A DNA stretch of 64,000 nt from Labilibaculum sp. K2S (GTDB lineage Bacteria; Bacteroidota; Bacteroidia; Bacteroidales; Marinifilaceae). Where the stretch lies: assembly GCF_030372765.1 (NCBI RefSeq), contig NZ_JAUCMW010000002.1, positions 363,864-427,863 of the forward strand. The letters run 5' to 3'. A model generated the notes under the pieces. It was not told the DNA's origin and made no database searches. It saw only the letters and a list, made by a program, of their open reading frames with translations. Below are positions 1 through 8,980 of this stretch, one piece after another; within the stretch, counting starts at the first letter, position 1, and every line of letters begins with the position of its first letter. Both the position numbers and the translations under genes were made by a program.

Positions 1-14
1 TTAAAAATATTTTC

Positions 15-51
15 ATATCGGAGGTCGGGAATTTCTCCCTTCCTCCGATAT
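15..51 (+). terminator. Hairpin before gpsA, probable terminator of the upstream gene
   Basis: Arms ATATCGGAGG (15-24) and CCTCCGATAT (42-51) are perfectly complementary, and the loop holds a second small GGGA/TCCC pairing. Only a short T-rich stretch follows, so termination is not certain. It probably ends the transcript of a gene left of the window. Nothing else is recognised in 52-119. Confidence 0.5.
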
Positions 52-119
52 TTAGTAAATTAGAGATCTGATCGTTACAAAAATAATTCTCTAATTGTAC
101 CTGACTTATCAATAAATTC

Positions 120-1115
120 ATGAACAAATCATCAAAAATTGCCATAATTGGTGGTGGTAGCTGGGCTACAGCTATTGCAAAAATCTTTATGGAAAATGTA
201 GCAGAAATTAACTGGTACATGCGTAATCCGGATACCATTGACCAGTTCAAGGAATTAGGTCATAACCCACGCTACATTACCAGCGCAGAATTTGATATCG
301 ACAAAATCAATTTTTCGCATAATATTGATGAAATCGTAACAAATTCAGACATCATTATATTTGCAATACCATCCGCATTCTTAAAAAATGCGCTTAAAAA
401 TCTTACAGTAAGCCTTAAAGATAAATTTGTTGTATCTGCAATTAAAGGTATTGTTCCCGATGAAAACATGATTATTGGTGAATTCTTTAATGAAAAATAC
501 AATGTGCCAATTGATAACATCGGAGTAATTTCCGGTCCTTGCCATGCGGAAGAAGTTGCATTGGAAAGATTGTCATATTTAACTATTGCCTCTCAAAATA
601 CCAAGAACGCAAGAGTTTTGGCTTTGAAAATGGAATGTGCTTATATTAAAACAACCATTTCTGATGATATTTATGGAACTGAATATTCTGCCGTTCTAAA
701 AAATGTTATTGCCATTGCTTCCGGTATTTGCCACGGACTTCGTTATGGTGATAATTTTCAAGCTGTGTTGATCTCGAACGCTATTCAAGAAATTAAACGT
801 TTTGTAGATACGGTTCATCCCATTACAAGAGATATTAAAAGCTCAGCTTATTTAGGCGATTTATTGGTTACCTGTTATTCTCAATTTAGTAGAAACAGAA
901 CTTTTGGAACCATGATTGGGAAAGGATATTCTGTGAAATTTGCTCAGTTAGAAATGCACATGATTGCCGAAGGATATTATGCGGTTAGTTGTATCAAGGA
1001 AATTAATGATAAATACAAGGTTCACATGCCAATTACCATGGCTGTTTATAATATTCTGTACGAAAAAATATCTCCAGCTATGGAAATTAAATTATTAACA
1101 GAAGATTTACGTTAA
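120..1115 (+). CDS. gpsA: Glycerol-3-phosphate dehydrogenase [NAD(P)+]
   Basis: Cytosolic enzyme that reduces dihydroxyacetone phosphate to sn-glycerol 3-phosphate, the backbone precursor of phospholipids. The 331-residue length fits the family. The Rossmann glycine-rich loop is at residues 10-17 (IGGGSWATA). The NAD-binding domain is followed by VISGPCHAEEVA near residue 140 and by the C-terminal helical domain with the catalytic-lysine region (EYSAVLKNVIAIASG, near residue 190). The ATG start at 120 places the Rossmann strand at the expected distance from the N-terminus. It stands alone, 216 bp before pgi. Identity is secure from family knowledge; the cofactor preference cannot be read. Confidence 0.95.
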   Translation: MNKSSKIAIIGGGSWATAIAKIFMENVAEINWYMRNPDTIDQFKELGHNPRYITSAEFDIDKINFSHNIDEIVTNSDIIIFAIPSAFLKNALKNLTVSLKDKFVVSAIKGIVPDENMIIGEFFNEKYNVPIDNIGVISGPCHAEEVALERLSYLTIASQNTKNARVLALKMECAYIKTTISDDIYGTEYSAVLKNVIAIASGICHGLRYGDNFQAVLISNAIQEIKRFVDTVHPITRDIKSSAYLGDLLVTCYSQFSRNRTFGTMIGKGYSVKFAQLEMHMIAEGYYAVSCIKEINDKYKVHMPITMAVYNILYEKISPAMEIKLLTEDLR

Positions 1116-1180
1116 AGTTATTTTTCAATTGTAAATTTACCTTTTGAAATTTTATCTTTTTCAAAACGTAAAAGGAACTT

Positions 1181-1302
1181 CTTTGCATGAATGCAGATCC
1201 GCAAAGCATTCATCAATCATTTTAGTTTGAATAAATATTATTAATTATACACATTAAACCCATTTCTGTCTTTCGCTCTGAGGGGGTATCGGTTCTGACA
1301 GA
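1181..1302 (+). other. Possible structured leader before pgi (alternative hairpins)
   Basis: The gap between gpsA and pgi holds overlapping inverted repeats. CTTTGC (1181-1186) can pair with GCAAAG (1201-1206), and TGAATGC (1188-1194) can pair with GCATTCA (1206-1212); the two pairings share bases and are mutually exclusive. TCTGTC (1265-1270) can pair with GACAGA (1297-1302) about 30 nt before the pgi ATG. This may be a terminator plus a leader hairpin. No known riboswitch class is recognised. Confidence 0.3.
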
Positions 1303-1331
1303 TCTGGATTTTACATCTTAATTTGAAAATA

Positions 1332-2672
1332 ATGGAACACATCAAGTTGAGCTTTGAAAAATCTTTAAACTTCGTAAGTAAGGAAGAGATTTTCAAATTT
1401 AAAGAAGAGAGTCAAAAACATTTAACTGCTCTTCGAGAAGGAACCGGTAAGGGAAATGATTTTGTTGGTTGGGTAGATTTACCTTCTCAGATTACTGAAG
1501 AAGAGCTAAATGATATCGAAGCAACTGCTTTGTCTTTGAAAGATAAAGTAGAAGTACTTGTGGTTATTGGTATAGGAGGATCATACCTGGGTGCAAAAGC
1601 TGTTAACGATGCTTTGGCTCATAGTTTCGATCAACTGAATATCGGTAATGAAAATCCACTTGTATTGTATGCCGGACAAAACATTAGCGAAGATTATCTG
1701 TTTGAATTAATGGATATTTTAAAAGATCTTGAATTTGGTATTTGTGTAATCTCTAAATCGGGAACAACTACCGAACCTGCTATTGCCTTCCGTTTGTTAA
1801 AAGAACTTTTGGAAGAAAATGTTGGCAAAGAAGAAGCCCGCGAAAGAATAATCGCTATTACCGATGCATCGAAAGGCGCTCTTAGAACTCTTGCTGTTCA
1901 GGAAGGATACAAAACTTTTGTAATTCCTGATGATGTAGGCGGTCGGTTCTCTGTGTTAACTCCGGTTGGCTTGCTTCCTATCGCAGTAGCGGGTCACGAT
2001 ATCAAGGAATTGGTAAAAGGGGCTAAATCGATGCAGGAATATTCAATGGCAACTGCATTCGAAGAAAATCCAGCATTACTATACGCTGCCAGCAGAAATG
2101 CTCTTTACGCAAAAGGCAAGGGAATTGAAATTTTGGCCAATTACAATCCTAAACTGCACAATGTAGCCGAATGGTGGAAGCAGCTTTACGGAGAAAGTGA
2201 AGGAAAAGAAAACAAAGGTATTTTTCCGGCCAGTGTTGATTTCACAAGTGATTTACACTCAATGGGACAATACATTCAGGAAGGACAGCGTAACATTTTC
2301 GAAACTGTTATTTCAATTGCTAAACCCAACCATACTGTAGTTATTCCTGAAGATAAAGACAATCTTGACGGTTTGAACTTTTTGGCTGGAAGACGTATTG
2401 ATGCGGTGAATAAAATGGCCGAATTGGGAACTCAGTTGGCTCACGTTGATGGTGGTGTTCCAAATCTAAGAATTGAAATGCCTCAGTTGAATGAATTCTA
2501 CTTGGGAGAATTAATATACTTCTTTGAAATTGCCTGTGGTGTTAGTGGTTATATTTTGGATGTAAACCCATTTGACCAACCAGGTGTTGAAGCATACAAA
2601 AGCAACATGTTTGCTTTGCTTGAAAAACCAGGTTTCGAAGAGGAAACTAAAAAAATCAAAGAGAAATTGTAG
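1332..2672 (+). CDS. pgi: Glucose-6-phosphate isomerase
   Basis: Interconverts glucose 6-phosphate and fructose 6-phosphate in glycolysis and gluconeogenesis. About 446 residues, the short bacterial form. It has two SIS-type sugar-phosphate domains: [15 protein letters not shown] near residue 80, the phosphate-binding [11 protein letters not shown] near residue 140, and the family signatures [15 protein letters not shown] (about residue 205) and [12 protein letters not shown] towards the C-terminus. A TTG at 1323 would add only three residues (MKI). The ATG at 1332, giving [11 protein letters not shown], is the more natural start. A strong hairpin terminator follows. Confidence 0.95.
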   Translation: MEHIKLSFEKSLNFVSKEEIFKFKEESQKHLTALREGTGKGNDFVGWVDLPSQITEEELNDIEATALSLKDKVEVLVVIGIGGSYLGAKAVNDALAHSFDQLNIGNENPLVLYAGQNISEDYLFELMDILKDLEFGICVISKSGTTTEPAIAFRLLKELLEENVGKEEARERIIAITDASKGALRTLAVQEGYKTFVIPDDVGGRFSVLTPVGLLPIAVAGHDIKELVKGAKSMQEYSMATAFEENPALLYAASRNALYAKGKGIEILANYNPKLHNVAEWWKQLYGESEGKENKGIFPASVDFTSDLHSMGQYIQEGQRNIFETVISIAKPNHTVVIPEDKDNLDGLNFLAGRRIDAVNKMAELGTQLAHVDGGVPNLRIEMPQLNEFYLGELIYFFEIACGVSGYILDVNPFDQPGVEAYKSNMFALLEKPGFEEETKKIKEKL

Positions 2673-2700
2673 TCTCAATTTCAATACAATACTATAAATA

Positions 2701-2730
2701 AAAGATCAACTCAAAGTTGATCTTTTTTTA
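2701..2730 (+). terminator. Rho-independent terminator of pgi
   Basis: Perfect 11-bp stem AAAGATCAACT / AGTTGATCTTT (2701-2711 and 2715-2725) with a 3-nt loop, followed by a T run. It overlaps the stop codon of the convergent small membrane-protein gene and could act in both directions. Confidence 0.85.
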
Positions 2731-3016
2731 TTTCCTCGGTTTGCAGTTCTTCTGCTAAACTCTTTTTTGCATCCCTTCTAATCCGTATTTTTTTCCCGGC
2801 AAACTGTCCCAAAAAGAAAGCACTCACCATAATTGGATAGGTGTATAACTGAAAACCCAAACCGAATAAATGCCGAAACAGGATTACAAATGGAATGGGT
2901 ACATGAATACAGACAAACCACATTACTGAGAACTTTTTAAATCCTTGCCTGATAAATCCAAAAGGCACATTCAAAATAAAAGTCGAGAGAGCTGCAAAAA
3001 GTAAATTTAGTTCCAT
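2711..3016 (-). CDS. Small membrane protein, function unknown
   Basis: About 101 residues with three likely membrane segments (LNLLFAALSTFILNVPFGF; a segment around FVCIHVPIPFVILFRHLF; a segment around PIMVSAFFLGQFA) and a charged cytoplasmic tail rich in Lys, Arg and Glu. The open frame runs to 3130, but that would overlap the divergent exporter gene starting at 3118. The ATG at 3016 (MELNLLFAAL) begins directly at the first hydrophobic segment and avoids the overlap, so I chose it. I recall similar unnamed three-helix proteins in Bacteroidota but assign no function. Confidence 0.7.
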   Translation of the reverse strand: MELNLLFAALSTFILNVPFGFIRQGFKKFSVMWFVCIHVPIPFVILFRHLFGLGFQLYTYPIMVSAFFLGQFAGKKIRIRRDAKKSLAEELQTEEIKKDQL

Positions 3017-3117
3017 GCAAACGAATATATTAATAATATCTAATAAAACGGGGCGTAATCTCCTTAATAAAAACAAACTAATATTTACATTTACTGCAAT
3101 TAAAAATACCTTAAACG

Positions 3118-4020
3118 ATGCAGTACTCATCTAAACTAAAAGGAAGCTTGTTGGCGCTATTGGCAACCATCAGCTTTTCGAACATATACATTTTCAGTAA
3201 ACTGGCGATGAAAGATGTCAGTCTTGCCTCTTTTGGGTTGTTGTGGTTTGCCTTTGCTCTGCTATACAATTACCTGTACTATTATTTTTTTACTGACAGA
3301 AAAAAACTAAGCTCATTATCTAATAAATCAAAATTCATTTTAATTCTAATCGGATGTTCAGAGGTAATATCAATGTCTGCTTTCTTTCTCTCAATAAAAC
3401 TGACTGAAAATCCGGCAATCGTTTCATTCCTAGCAAATACCAGTCCCATATTTGTAATTTTCATTGGATATGTTTTTCTGAAAATAAGATACAATTTACC
3501 GGCTGTAATCGGAATTGCAGTTACTCTTAGCGGCGTTGTTTTAATCAATTATAACAACACCGTTTCCGATTTGGGAAGTTTTATAACGCCGGCAAGTATT
3601 GCCACGCTTGTTTTTGCATTATTCTATGGAATAAGCCTGGTGCTTGCACGATCTGAAATTAAAACAATTCCTTCTACGATGATTACGGTTTGCCGATCAT
3701 TGTTTTTATTTCTGGGATTTGCATTGTACAGCCTCTTTATTTTTGAAGTGCCTCACTACACGGCAGACTCACTGCTTTGCATCAGTGTTGGATCCATTTT
3801 TGGGCCGTTTTTGGGTGTAACCCTTACGTTTGCCTCCTTAAAATTTGTCGATGCATCAATCACTACCTTAATTTGCACATCAAGAAGTTTCTTTATTGTT
3901 TTAGGAGCCTTTATTTTTATGGATCTTTTGCCGAGCAACAATCAGTTATTAGGTGGAATTTTTATTATTTTTGGAATTGTGCTAATCACCATTGGCGATA
4001 TCCAAAAGAAATCGAACTAA
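3118..4020 (+). CDS. EamA/DMT-family transporter
   Basis: A 300-residue integral inner-membrane protein of the drug/metabolite transporter superfamily, with ten predicted helices from two EamA repeats (roughly residues 8-140 and 150-295). The first repeat begins GSLLALLATISFSNIYIFSKLA, and the typical repeat ending GGIFIIFGIVLITIG lies near the C-terminus. Members export amino acids, metabolites or drugs; the substrate cannot be read here. It overlaps the convergent histidine-kinase gene by 4 bp (4017-4020). A second EamA protein lies at 42786-43679. Confidence 0.85.
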   Translation: MQYSSKLKGSLLALLATISFSNIYIFSKLAMKDVSLASFGLLWFAFALLYNYLYYYFFTDRKKLSSLSNKSKFILILIGCSEVISMSAFFLSIKLTENPAIVSFLANTSPIFVIFIGYVFLKIRYNLPAVIGIAVTLSGVVLINYNNTVSDLGSFITPASIATLVFALFYGISLVLARSEIKTIPSTMITVCRSLFLFLGFALYSLFIFEVPHYTADSLLCISVGSIFGPFLGVTLTFASLKFVDASITTLICTSRSFFIVLGAFIFMDLLPSNNQLLGGIFIIFGIVLITIGDIQKKSN

Positions 4021-6506
4021 TTCAGAACCCTTCTTACCTCTGTTAAAAAATCATTTTTAGTAATTGGCATTGTAATATAGCCATGACATCCTGCATCAAT
4101 ATATCGCTCTTCTTCCCCTTTTATAGCATAAGCTGTCTGAGCAATCACTTTTGTATCCTGATTCCTGTTTTTTATTAAAGACAAACAATCTATCGTTGAT
4201 TTACTATGAATGTTCATATCAAGAATAAGCAAATCAGGCGTTAATTCATTCAACATGTTTATCATGATATTCTCATTTGAAGCATGAGAAATAATAACAT
4301 CTTCTCCATCAAATAATTTTTGCAAATAAAGAAATGAGTTATAATCTTCCTCTGCAATTAATACATATTTTCGACCAATAGACTCCGTCCGCTTTACAAC
4401 TTGTGCATCATCAGCACCAATCATTTCGTTTTTAGAATAAGGTAGTGTAAAATAAAAAGTACTGCCTTTTCCAACTACCGATTCGAACCTGATTTCACCT
4501 CCCAAAAGCTCAACAAGTCCTTTTGAAATACTTAAACCTAATCCTGTTCCATCAGTAAACTGCTCTTCATCTCCTTGTCTGAAACGTTCAAAAATGATAT
4601 CATGTCTGTTTTTAGGTATTCCGCAACCTTCATCTTTCACATATACTTCAATTACTGTCTGCGACAAATATTCCTTAAAACTATATCCAACTTCAACCTT
4701 ACCCACTTCTGAAAATTTGATTGCATTATTAAGCAAATTATCAAGAATCTGATGAAACCGATTAGAATCTGTAAAAACAGAAAGTCTTTCATACTCTTCC
4801 GGCAAATTCAAAACCAACTCGATATTAGGTTTACTTTCTAATAACACTCCCCTTTTTACAACCTCTATACTGCTTACAAATAATTCGTGCAAATTGGTTT
4901 CTACTCTATGAACCGCCACCTGATCCAATTCCAATTTAGAGATATCGACAATATCATCAATAAGCTGCAACAGTCTATTCCCTGAATTTTGAATAATATT
5001 TATGTACTGAGATTTTTCAGCATCATCCAATTCTGAATCAACAAGTAATTCTGAAAATCCCATAATTGCATTCATTGGAGTACGTATCTCATGACTCATA
5101 TTGGCGAGAAAAATCGATTTCAACTTATCACTTTCCTCAGCCTTTTCTTTTGCCTTTAACAGCTCTCTTTCAGCCAGCTTTATATCCGTAATATCTCTTG
5201 AAACACCTAGTACTCCGAGTAACTTTCCCTCAACATCGTGCATTGGAGTTTTAATCGTCTCAGTTAAAAGTCTGTTTCCAGTGGTAGCGGAAACAGCCCA
5301 ATTGGTAAAGCGAACGCTTTTTGCGCTATTTAAAACCTCCAAATCTTTTTCCCAATAAAAATCAGCAATCTCACGTGGATAAAAATCATAATCTGATTTG
5401 CCAATAAGCGCATTTCCTTGTAAGCCATTAAATTTTTCGAAGTTCCGATTACACGACAGATATATTCCCTTTGGATCTTTTAACCAAATCATTTCAGGCA
5501 CAGTTTCTATCAGTATTTTTAAATGAGCTCTTTCATTTTCAACCAACGCCATGGCATTCTTACGCAAAGAAATATCACGAACCATAACCCAAAATCCTTT
5601 GGGCTTATCTTTTTCTTCCTTCAACAAATAGATACGCAGTTCAACAGGAATCAAACTTCCATCTTTTCGTGTACACTCCTTTTCATATACTCTGGAACTT
5701 CCGGATACGAGAACCTCTTCTTCCATTATTTTCTGCTCAAATTCAAGCCATTTTAAAGGGGTTAAATCATGACAATTCATGTGCAGCAATTCATCAGAGG
5801 AGTAACCAAGCATTTCTTTGAATGCTGTGTTAAATTCGATCACATTGGCATCCATATCCAAAACAACAAATGCATCGTTCATGCTTTCATACAAACGCGA
5901 ATATTTTTCCTCTGTTCTACTTAATGCGATTTTATTAGCTCTGTTTTGCAATTGTCGGTTCATGAATAATCCCAGCAACATATTGCCCAGTGGATAAATC
6001 GTTAACAGGGGCCAGGAAATTTGCAGCAAAGTCGGCATGGTTTTTTCCGAAGGCAAAAATACAGAGCAACTAATCATCGCCAAATGAACGGCAACTCCTA
6101 AAAGTAAATATTTTAACCAATAAGATTTCACACCGATTTTTTTCCATAAAATACCTATCACACCGGAACTGATTATAACGGCAATTCCCATAAACATTCC
6201 TTCTCCGCCCAAAATAAAACGATAGGTACCTGTAATTAGAATTGCAATAATAGTAGGAATTGCACCAAAAAATAACCCAGAAATGGAAAGGATAACTGAA
6301 CGCGTATCAAAAACAACTCCAGTTGCCATTTCCCAGGAAGAAAGCATAAGAACAACACCAATAGCACCTACAATTCCACCTGCCAATAATTGATCCCATA
6401 TGGATTTAAGACCAGTTCTTCTCACCCACAAATAATCATACAACATACTAAATGACAGCAATATTGCAGTGTTCTGTATTAAACTTAGAAACATGGAATT
6501 ATTCAT
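4017..6506 (-). CDS. Hybrid sensor histidine kinase with LytS-type membrane domain, two PAS domains and receiver
   Basis: An 829-residue membrane sensor. Residues about 1-185 form a 5TM LytS-like (5TMR_LYT) domain. PAS domains follow at about 200-318 and 325-442, then HisKA with the phosphoacceptor His472 (ANMSHEIRTPMNA), a HATPase_c domain with N box HQILDNLLNNAIKFS and G boxes DEGCGIP and GTGLGLS (about 580-688), and a C-terminal receiver domain (about 713-829). In the receiver, Asp763 (LILDMNIHS) is the likely phosphoacceptor and Thr791 is present, but the nearly invariant Lys before the cis-Pro is Met813 (GYITMPI). It is a lone gene with no adjacent response regulator. It shares a 4-bp tail overlap with the exporter gene. 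The ligand is unknown. Confidence 0.9.
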   Translation of the reverse strand: MNNSMFLSLIQNTAILLSFSMLYDYLWVRRTGLKSIWDQLLAGGIVGAIGVVLMLSSWEMATGVVFDTRSVILSISGLFFGAIPTIIAILITGTYRFILGGEGMFMGIAVIISSGVIGILWKKIGVKSYWLKYLLLGVAVHLAMISCSVFLPSEKTMPTLLQISWPLLTIYPLGNMLLGLFMNRQLQNRANKIALSRTEEKYSRLYESMNDAFVVLDMDANVIEFNTAFKEMLGYSSDELLHMNCHDLTPLKWLEFEQKIMEEEVLVSGSSRVYEKECTRKDGSLIPVELRIYLLKEEKDKPKGFWVMVRDISLRKNAMALVENERAHLKILIETVPEMIWLKDPKGIYLSCNRNFEKFNGLQGNALIGKSDYDFYPREIADFYWEKDLEVLNSAKSVRFTNWAVSATTGNRLLTETIKTPMHDVEGKLLGVLGVSRDITDIKLAERELLKAKEKAEESDKLKSIFLANMSHEIRTPMNAIMGFSELLVDSELDDAEKSQYINIIQNSGNRLLQLIDDIVDISKLELDQVAVHRVETNLHELFVSSIEVVKRGVLLESKPNIELVLNLPEEYERLSVFTDSNRFHQILDNLLNNAIKFSEVGKVEVGYSFKEYLSQTVIEVYVKDEGCGIPKNRHDIIFERFRQGDEEQFTDGTGLGLSISKGLVELLGGEIRFESVVGKGSTFYFTLPYSKNEMIGADDAQVVKRTESIGRKYVLIAEEDYNSFLYLQKLFDGEDVIISHASNENIMINMLNELTPDLLILDMNIHSKSTIDCLSLIKNRNQDTKVIAQTAYAIKGEEERYIDAGCHGYITMPITKNDFLTEVRRVLN

Positions 6507-6634
6507 AAATAAAGTAGTAGTAATTTCCTATTGTGGTTATAGTCAATATTAAGAGTGTTTTATCTCTTACTTTACAAAAAATGTATACTTCATTTTCTAA
6601 ATAAAGTTTTGTTTTCATTCATCTTTTAGAATAA

Positions 6635-6661
6635 AAAAGAGCAGATTAAATCTACTCTTTT
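6635..6661 (-). terminator. Terminator of the cDPGS-like gene
   Basis: Read on the minus strand, AAAGAGTAGA pairs with TCTGCTCTTT with one mismatch around a 5-nt loop, and a run of Ts follows. It sits about 28 bp past the stop codon of the gene ending at 6689. Confidence 0.7.
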
Positions 6662-6688
6662 ACAATAAAAATAAGATTACTTCTCTAT

Positions 6689-8041
6689 TTAAGCCATTTC
6701 CTTATTCAAATGATGTTTTTCAGTAAACTTATTTATTACATGAGATAATTTTGGATACCCAATCTCTTCCAAATCATAATAAACGCGGGTTGTAGGTTTT
6801 TTAATATTGATAATTCTATTTAAATCTATTGGAGTGCCAATAATAACAGAATCGCAATCGCTGCTGTTAATTGTAGTTTCCAAATCCTTAAGCTGTTGAT
6901 CTGAATAACCCATTGCAGGTAAAATATTACCAATATTTGGATAAATTTCGTAGGTTTCTTTCAATTTTCCTACAAGATAAGGTCGGGCATCAATTTCTTC
7001 TATGGCGCCAAATTTGCGTGCCGCAATTGTACCTGCGCCAATCTTCATTTCACCATGAGTTAAAGTTGGCCCATCTTCAACTATTAAAACACGCTTGCCA
7101 CGAATCAACTCAGGATGATCAACAGTGATTGGTGAAGCTCCATCAATTACGATAGCCTTTGGATTTGCCAATGCAATATTTTCGCGGACTGTTTGAATTC
7201 CTTCCGGAGTTGCTGAATCCATTTTATTAATAACAACAACATCAGCCAACCGGAGATTAACTTCTCCCGGATAGTAATTCATTTCGGCTCCCGCACGATG
7301 AGGATCTGCAACTGTAATTGTTAAATCTGGTTTGTAAAAGGAGAAATCATTATTGCCGCCATCCCATAAAATAACATCGCATCCATCGGGATCTTCCTCT
7401 GCAGCACGAACAATTGCCTCATAATCAACTCCGGCGTAAATTATATTACCACGGGTAACATGTGGTTCATATTCCTCCATTTCCTCTATGGTACATTTAT
7501 GCTTTTTTAAATCTTCTACTGTTGCAAAACGTTGTACTTTTTGAGCAACCAAATCACCGTAAGGCATAGGGTGACGTATTGCAATCACCTTTAATCCTTT
7601 ATCCATTAATTCTTCAATAACCTTTCTCGATGTTTGGGATTTACCACAACCAGTTCTTGTCGCAACAACAGCAATCACAGGCTTATGGCTTTTTATCATT
7701 GTATCACCAGGCCCCAACAATTTAAAGTTAGATCCGGCAGCGTTAACAATCGCACTCACGTTCATTACTTTTTTATACGGAACATCCGAATAAGAAAAAA
7801 CACAATCATCTACACAATGTTCTTTAATCAATTTAACCAAATCCTCTTCTGCATAAATCGGAATCCCCGCAGGATATAATACCCCAGCCAATTCAGCAGG
7901 ATATTTTCTTCCATCAATATCAGGAATTTGAGCGGCAGTAAATGCAACAACATTGTACTCTGAGTTGTCTCTAAAGTAAGTGTTGAAATTGTGAAAATCA
8001 CGACCTGCAGCACCAATAATAATGACATTCTTTTTAGCCAT
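6689..8041 (-). CDS. Cyclic 2,3-diphosphoglycerate synthetase-like P-loop NTPase
   Basis: A 450-residue cytosolic protein. The N-terminal Rossmann-like part (KKNVIIIGAAGRDFHNFN, residues 3-20) is followed by a P-loop at residues 127-135 (ATRTGCGKS) and the nucleotide-binding motif VVINKMDSA near residue 280. The whole length matches the family whose characterised archaeal members make cyclic 2,3-diphosphoglycerate. Homologues are widespread in bacteria, where the product is unproven and the proteins are often named only GTPase. The gene is monocistronic with its own terminator and is divergent from acpH across a 300-bp gap. Family is confident; reaction is an inference. Confidence 0.75.
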   Translation of the reverse strand: MAKKNVIIIGAAGRDFHNFNTYFRDNSEYNVVAFTAAQIPDIDGRKYPAELAGVLYPAGIPIYAEEDLVKLIKEHCVDDCVFSYSDVPYKKVMNVSAIVNAAGSNFKLLGPGDTMIKSHKPVIAVVATRTGCGKSQTSRKVIEELMDKGLKVIAIRHPMPYGDLVAQKVQRFATVEDLKKHKCTIEEMEEYEPHVTRGNIIYAGVDYEAIVRAAEEDPDGCDVILWDGGNNDFSFYKPDLTITVADPHRAGAEMNYYPGEVNLRLADVVVINKMDSATPEGIQTVRENIALANPKAIVIDGASPITVDHPELIRGKRVLIVEDGPTLTHGEMKIGAGTIAARKFGAIEEIDARPYLVGKLKETYEIYPNIGNILPAMGYSDQQLKDLETTINSSDCDSVIIGTPIDLNRIINIKKPTTRVYYDLEEIGYPKLSHVINKFTEKHHLNKEMA

Positions 8042-8341
8042 AACTTCTGTTTCTTAAGTTAAAATTAGTATTAGGTATGAATACTTAAAATTAAAACTTT
8101 AAAGGAATTTTTCTAATTTTAACGACTTTAAGTTATAGATTTTGAGTCTGTTGCTTAACACGAGCCGAAAAATTGACTTTGTCATGAAACTGTCATAACT
8201 TATTTAGTTTTTCCGTTGTTATAAAACTTTTAAACTTCCCTATTGCCAATACCCAAACACTTCCCCGTAAAAAAAGAAAATACAAAATTGAATTGAAATT
8301 ATTATTTATTGCTTATTTTCGGGAAACAACACTGGTGAAAC
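8042..8341. other. 300-bp divergent intergenic region
   Basis: AT-rich spacer between the divergent cDPGS-like gene and acpH. TATTTTCG (8314-8321) resembles the -7 element TAnnTTTG and lies 20 bp before the acpH ATG, but no good -33 partner is visible. No ORF or repeat was recognised. Confidence 0.4.
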
Positions 8342-8980
8342 ATGAATTTTTTAGCACACCAATACCTTTCAGGTGATTCGGAAAAAGTGAAGATTGGAAA
8401 TTTTATTGGTGATTACATTAAAGGCAATAAATACAAGGATTATCATCCTGAAATCCAAAAAGGCATTCTCCTGCATCGAAATATTGATTACTTCACTGAT
8501 CATCATCCAATTGTTTTGCAAAGCTCAAACAGACTTAAAAATGGATATAAAAGATACTCAGGAGTTGTTGTCGATATGATCTACGACCATTTTTTAGCTA
8601 AAAAATGGAATCAATATCATACTCAGCCCATTTCAAGCTTTGTCAACAAATCACATGAAATATTAGTGAAGAACTATTTGATTCTTCCTCAAAAAGTAAA
8701 ACTGTTTCTTCCCTTCTTAATTCAAAGCAGAAGATTAGAAAGCTATTCAACAATTGATGGTTTACAAACTGCGTTAAAAATCATGTCCCGCAGAACCAGT
8801 TTGCCTGATCAGACCGATTATGCAATAAAAACGCTCCTCGATCAATATAAGGAAATTGAAAATGAATTTGACTGCTTCATGAGTGATCTCATAAGCTATG
8901 TGAGCAATGAACATCAAATTATCGCAACAATTCCAAACGATTGGCATCTAAACGAAGGAATACGAACAACAGAATGGTAA
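8342..8980 (+). CDS. acpH: Acyl carrier protein phosphodiesterase (AcpH/DUF479 family)
   Basis: A 212-residue protein of the AcpH family (HD-like metal enzyme), which removes the 4'-phosphopantetheine arm from acyl carrier protein. The N-terminus MNFLAHQYLSGDSEKVKIGNF is diagnostic. The metal-site His/Asp residues are seen in GNFIGDYIKG (about 20-29), LLHRNIDYFTDHHP (about 43-56) and MIYDHFLA (about 80-87). The last 62 bp (8919-8980) overlap the 3' end of rodA on the opposite strand. A secure family call; the physiological role outside E. coli is not settled. Confidence 0.85.
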   Translation: MNFLAHQYLSGDSEKVKIGNFIGDYIKGNKYKDYHPEIQKGILLHRNIDYFTDHHPIVLQSSNRLKNGYKRYSGVVVDMIYDHFLAKKWNQYHTQPISSFVNKSHEILVKNYLILPQKVKLFLPFLIQSRRLESYSTIDGLQTALKIMSRRTSLPDQTDYAIKTLLDQYKEIENEFDCFMSDLISYVSNEHQIIATIPNDWHLNEGIRTTEW

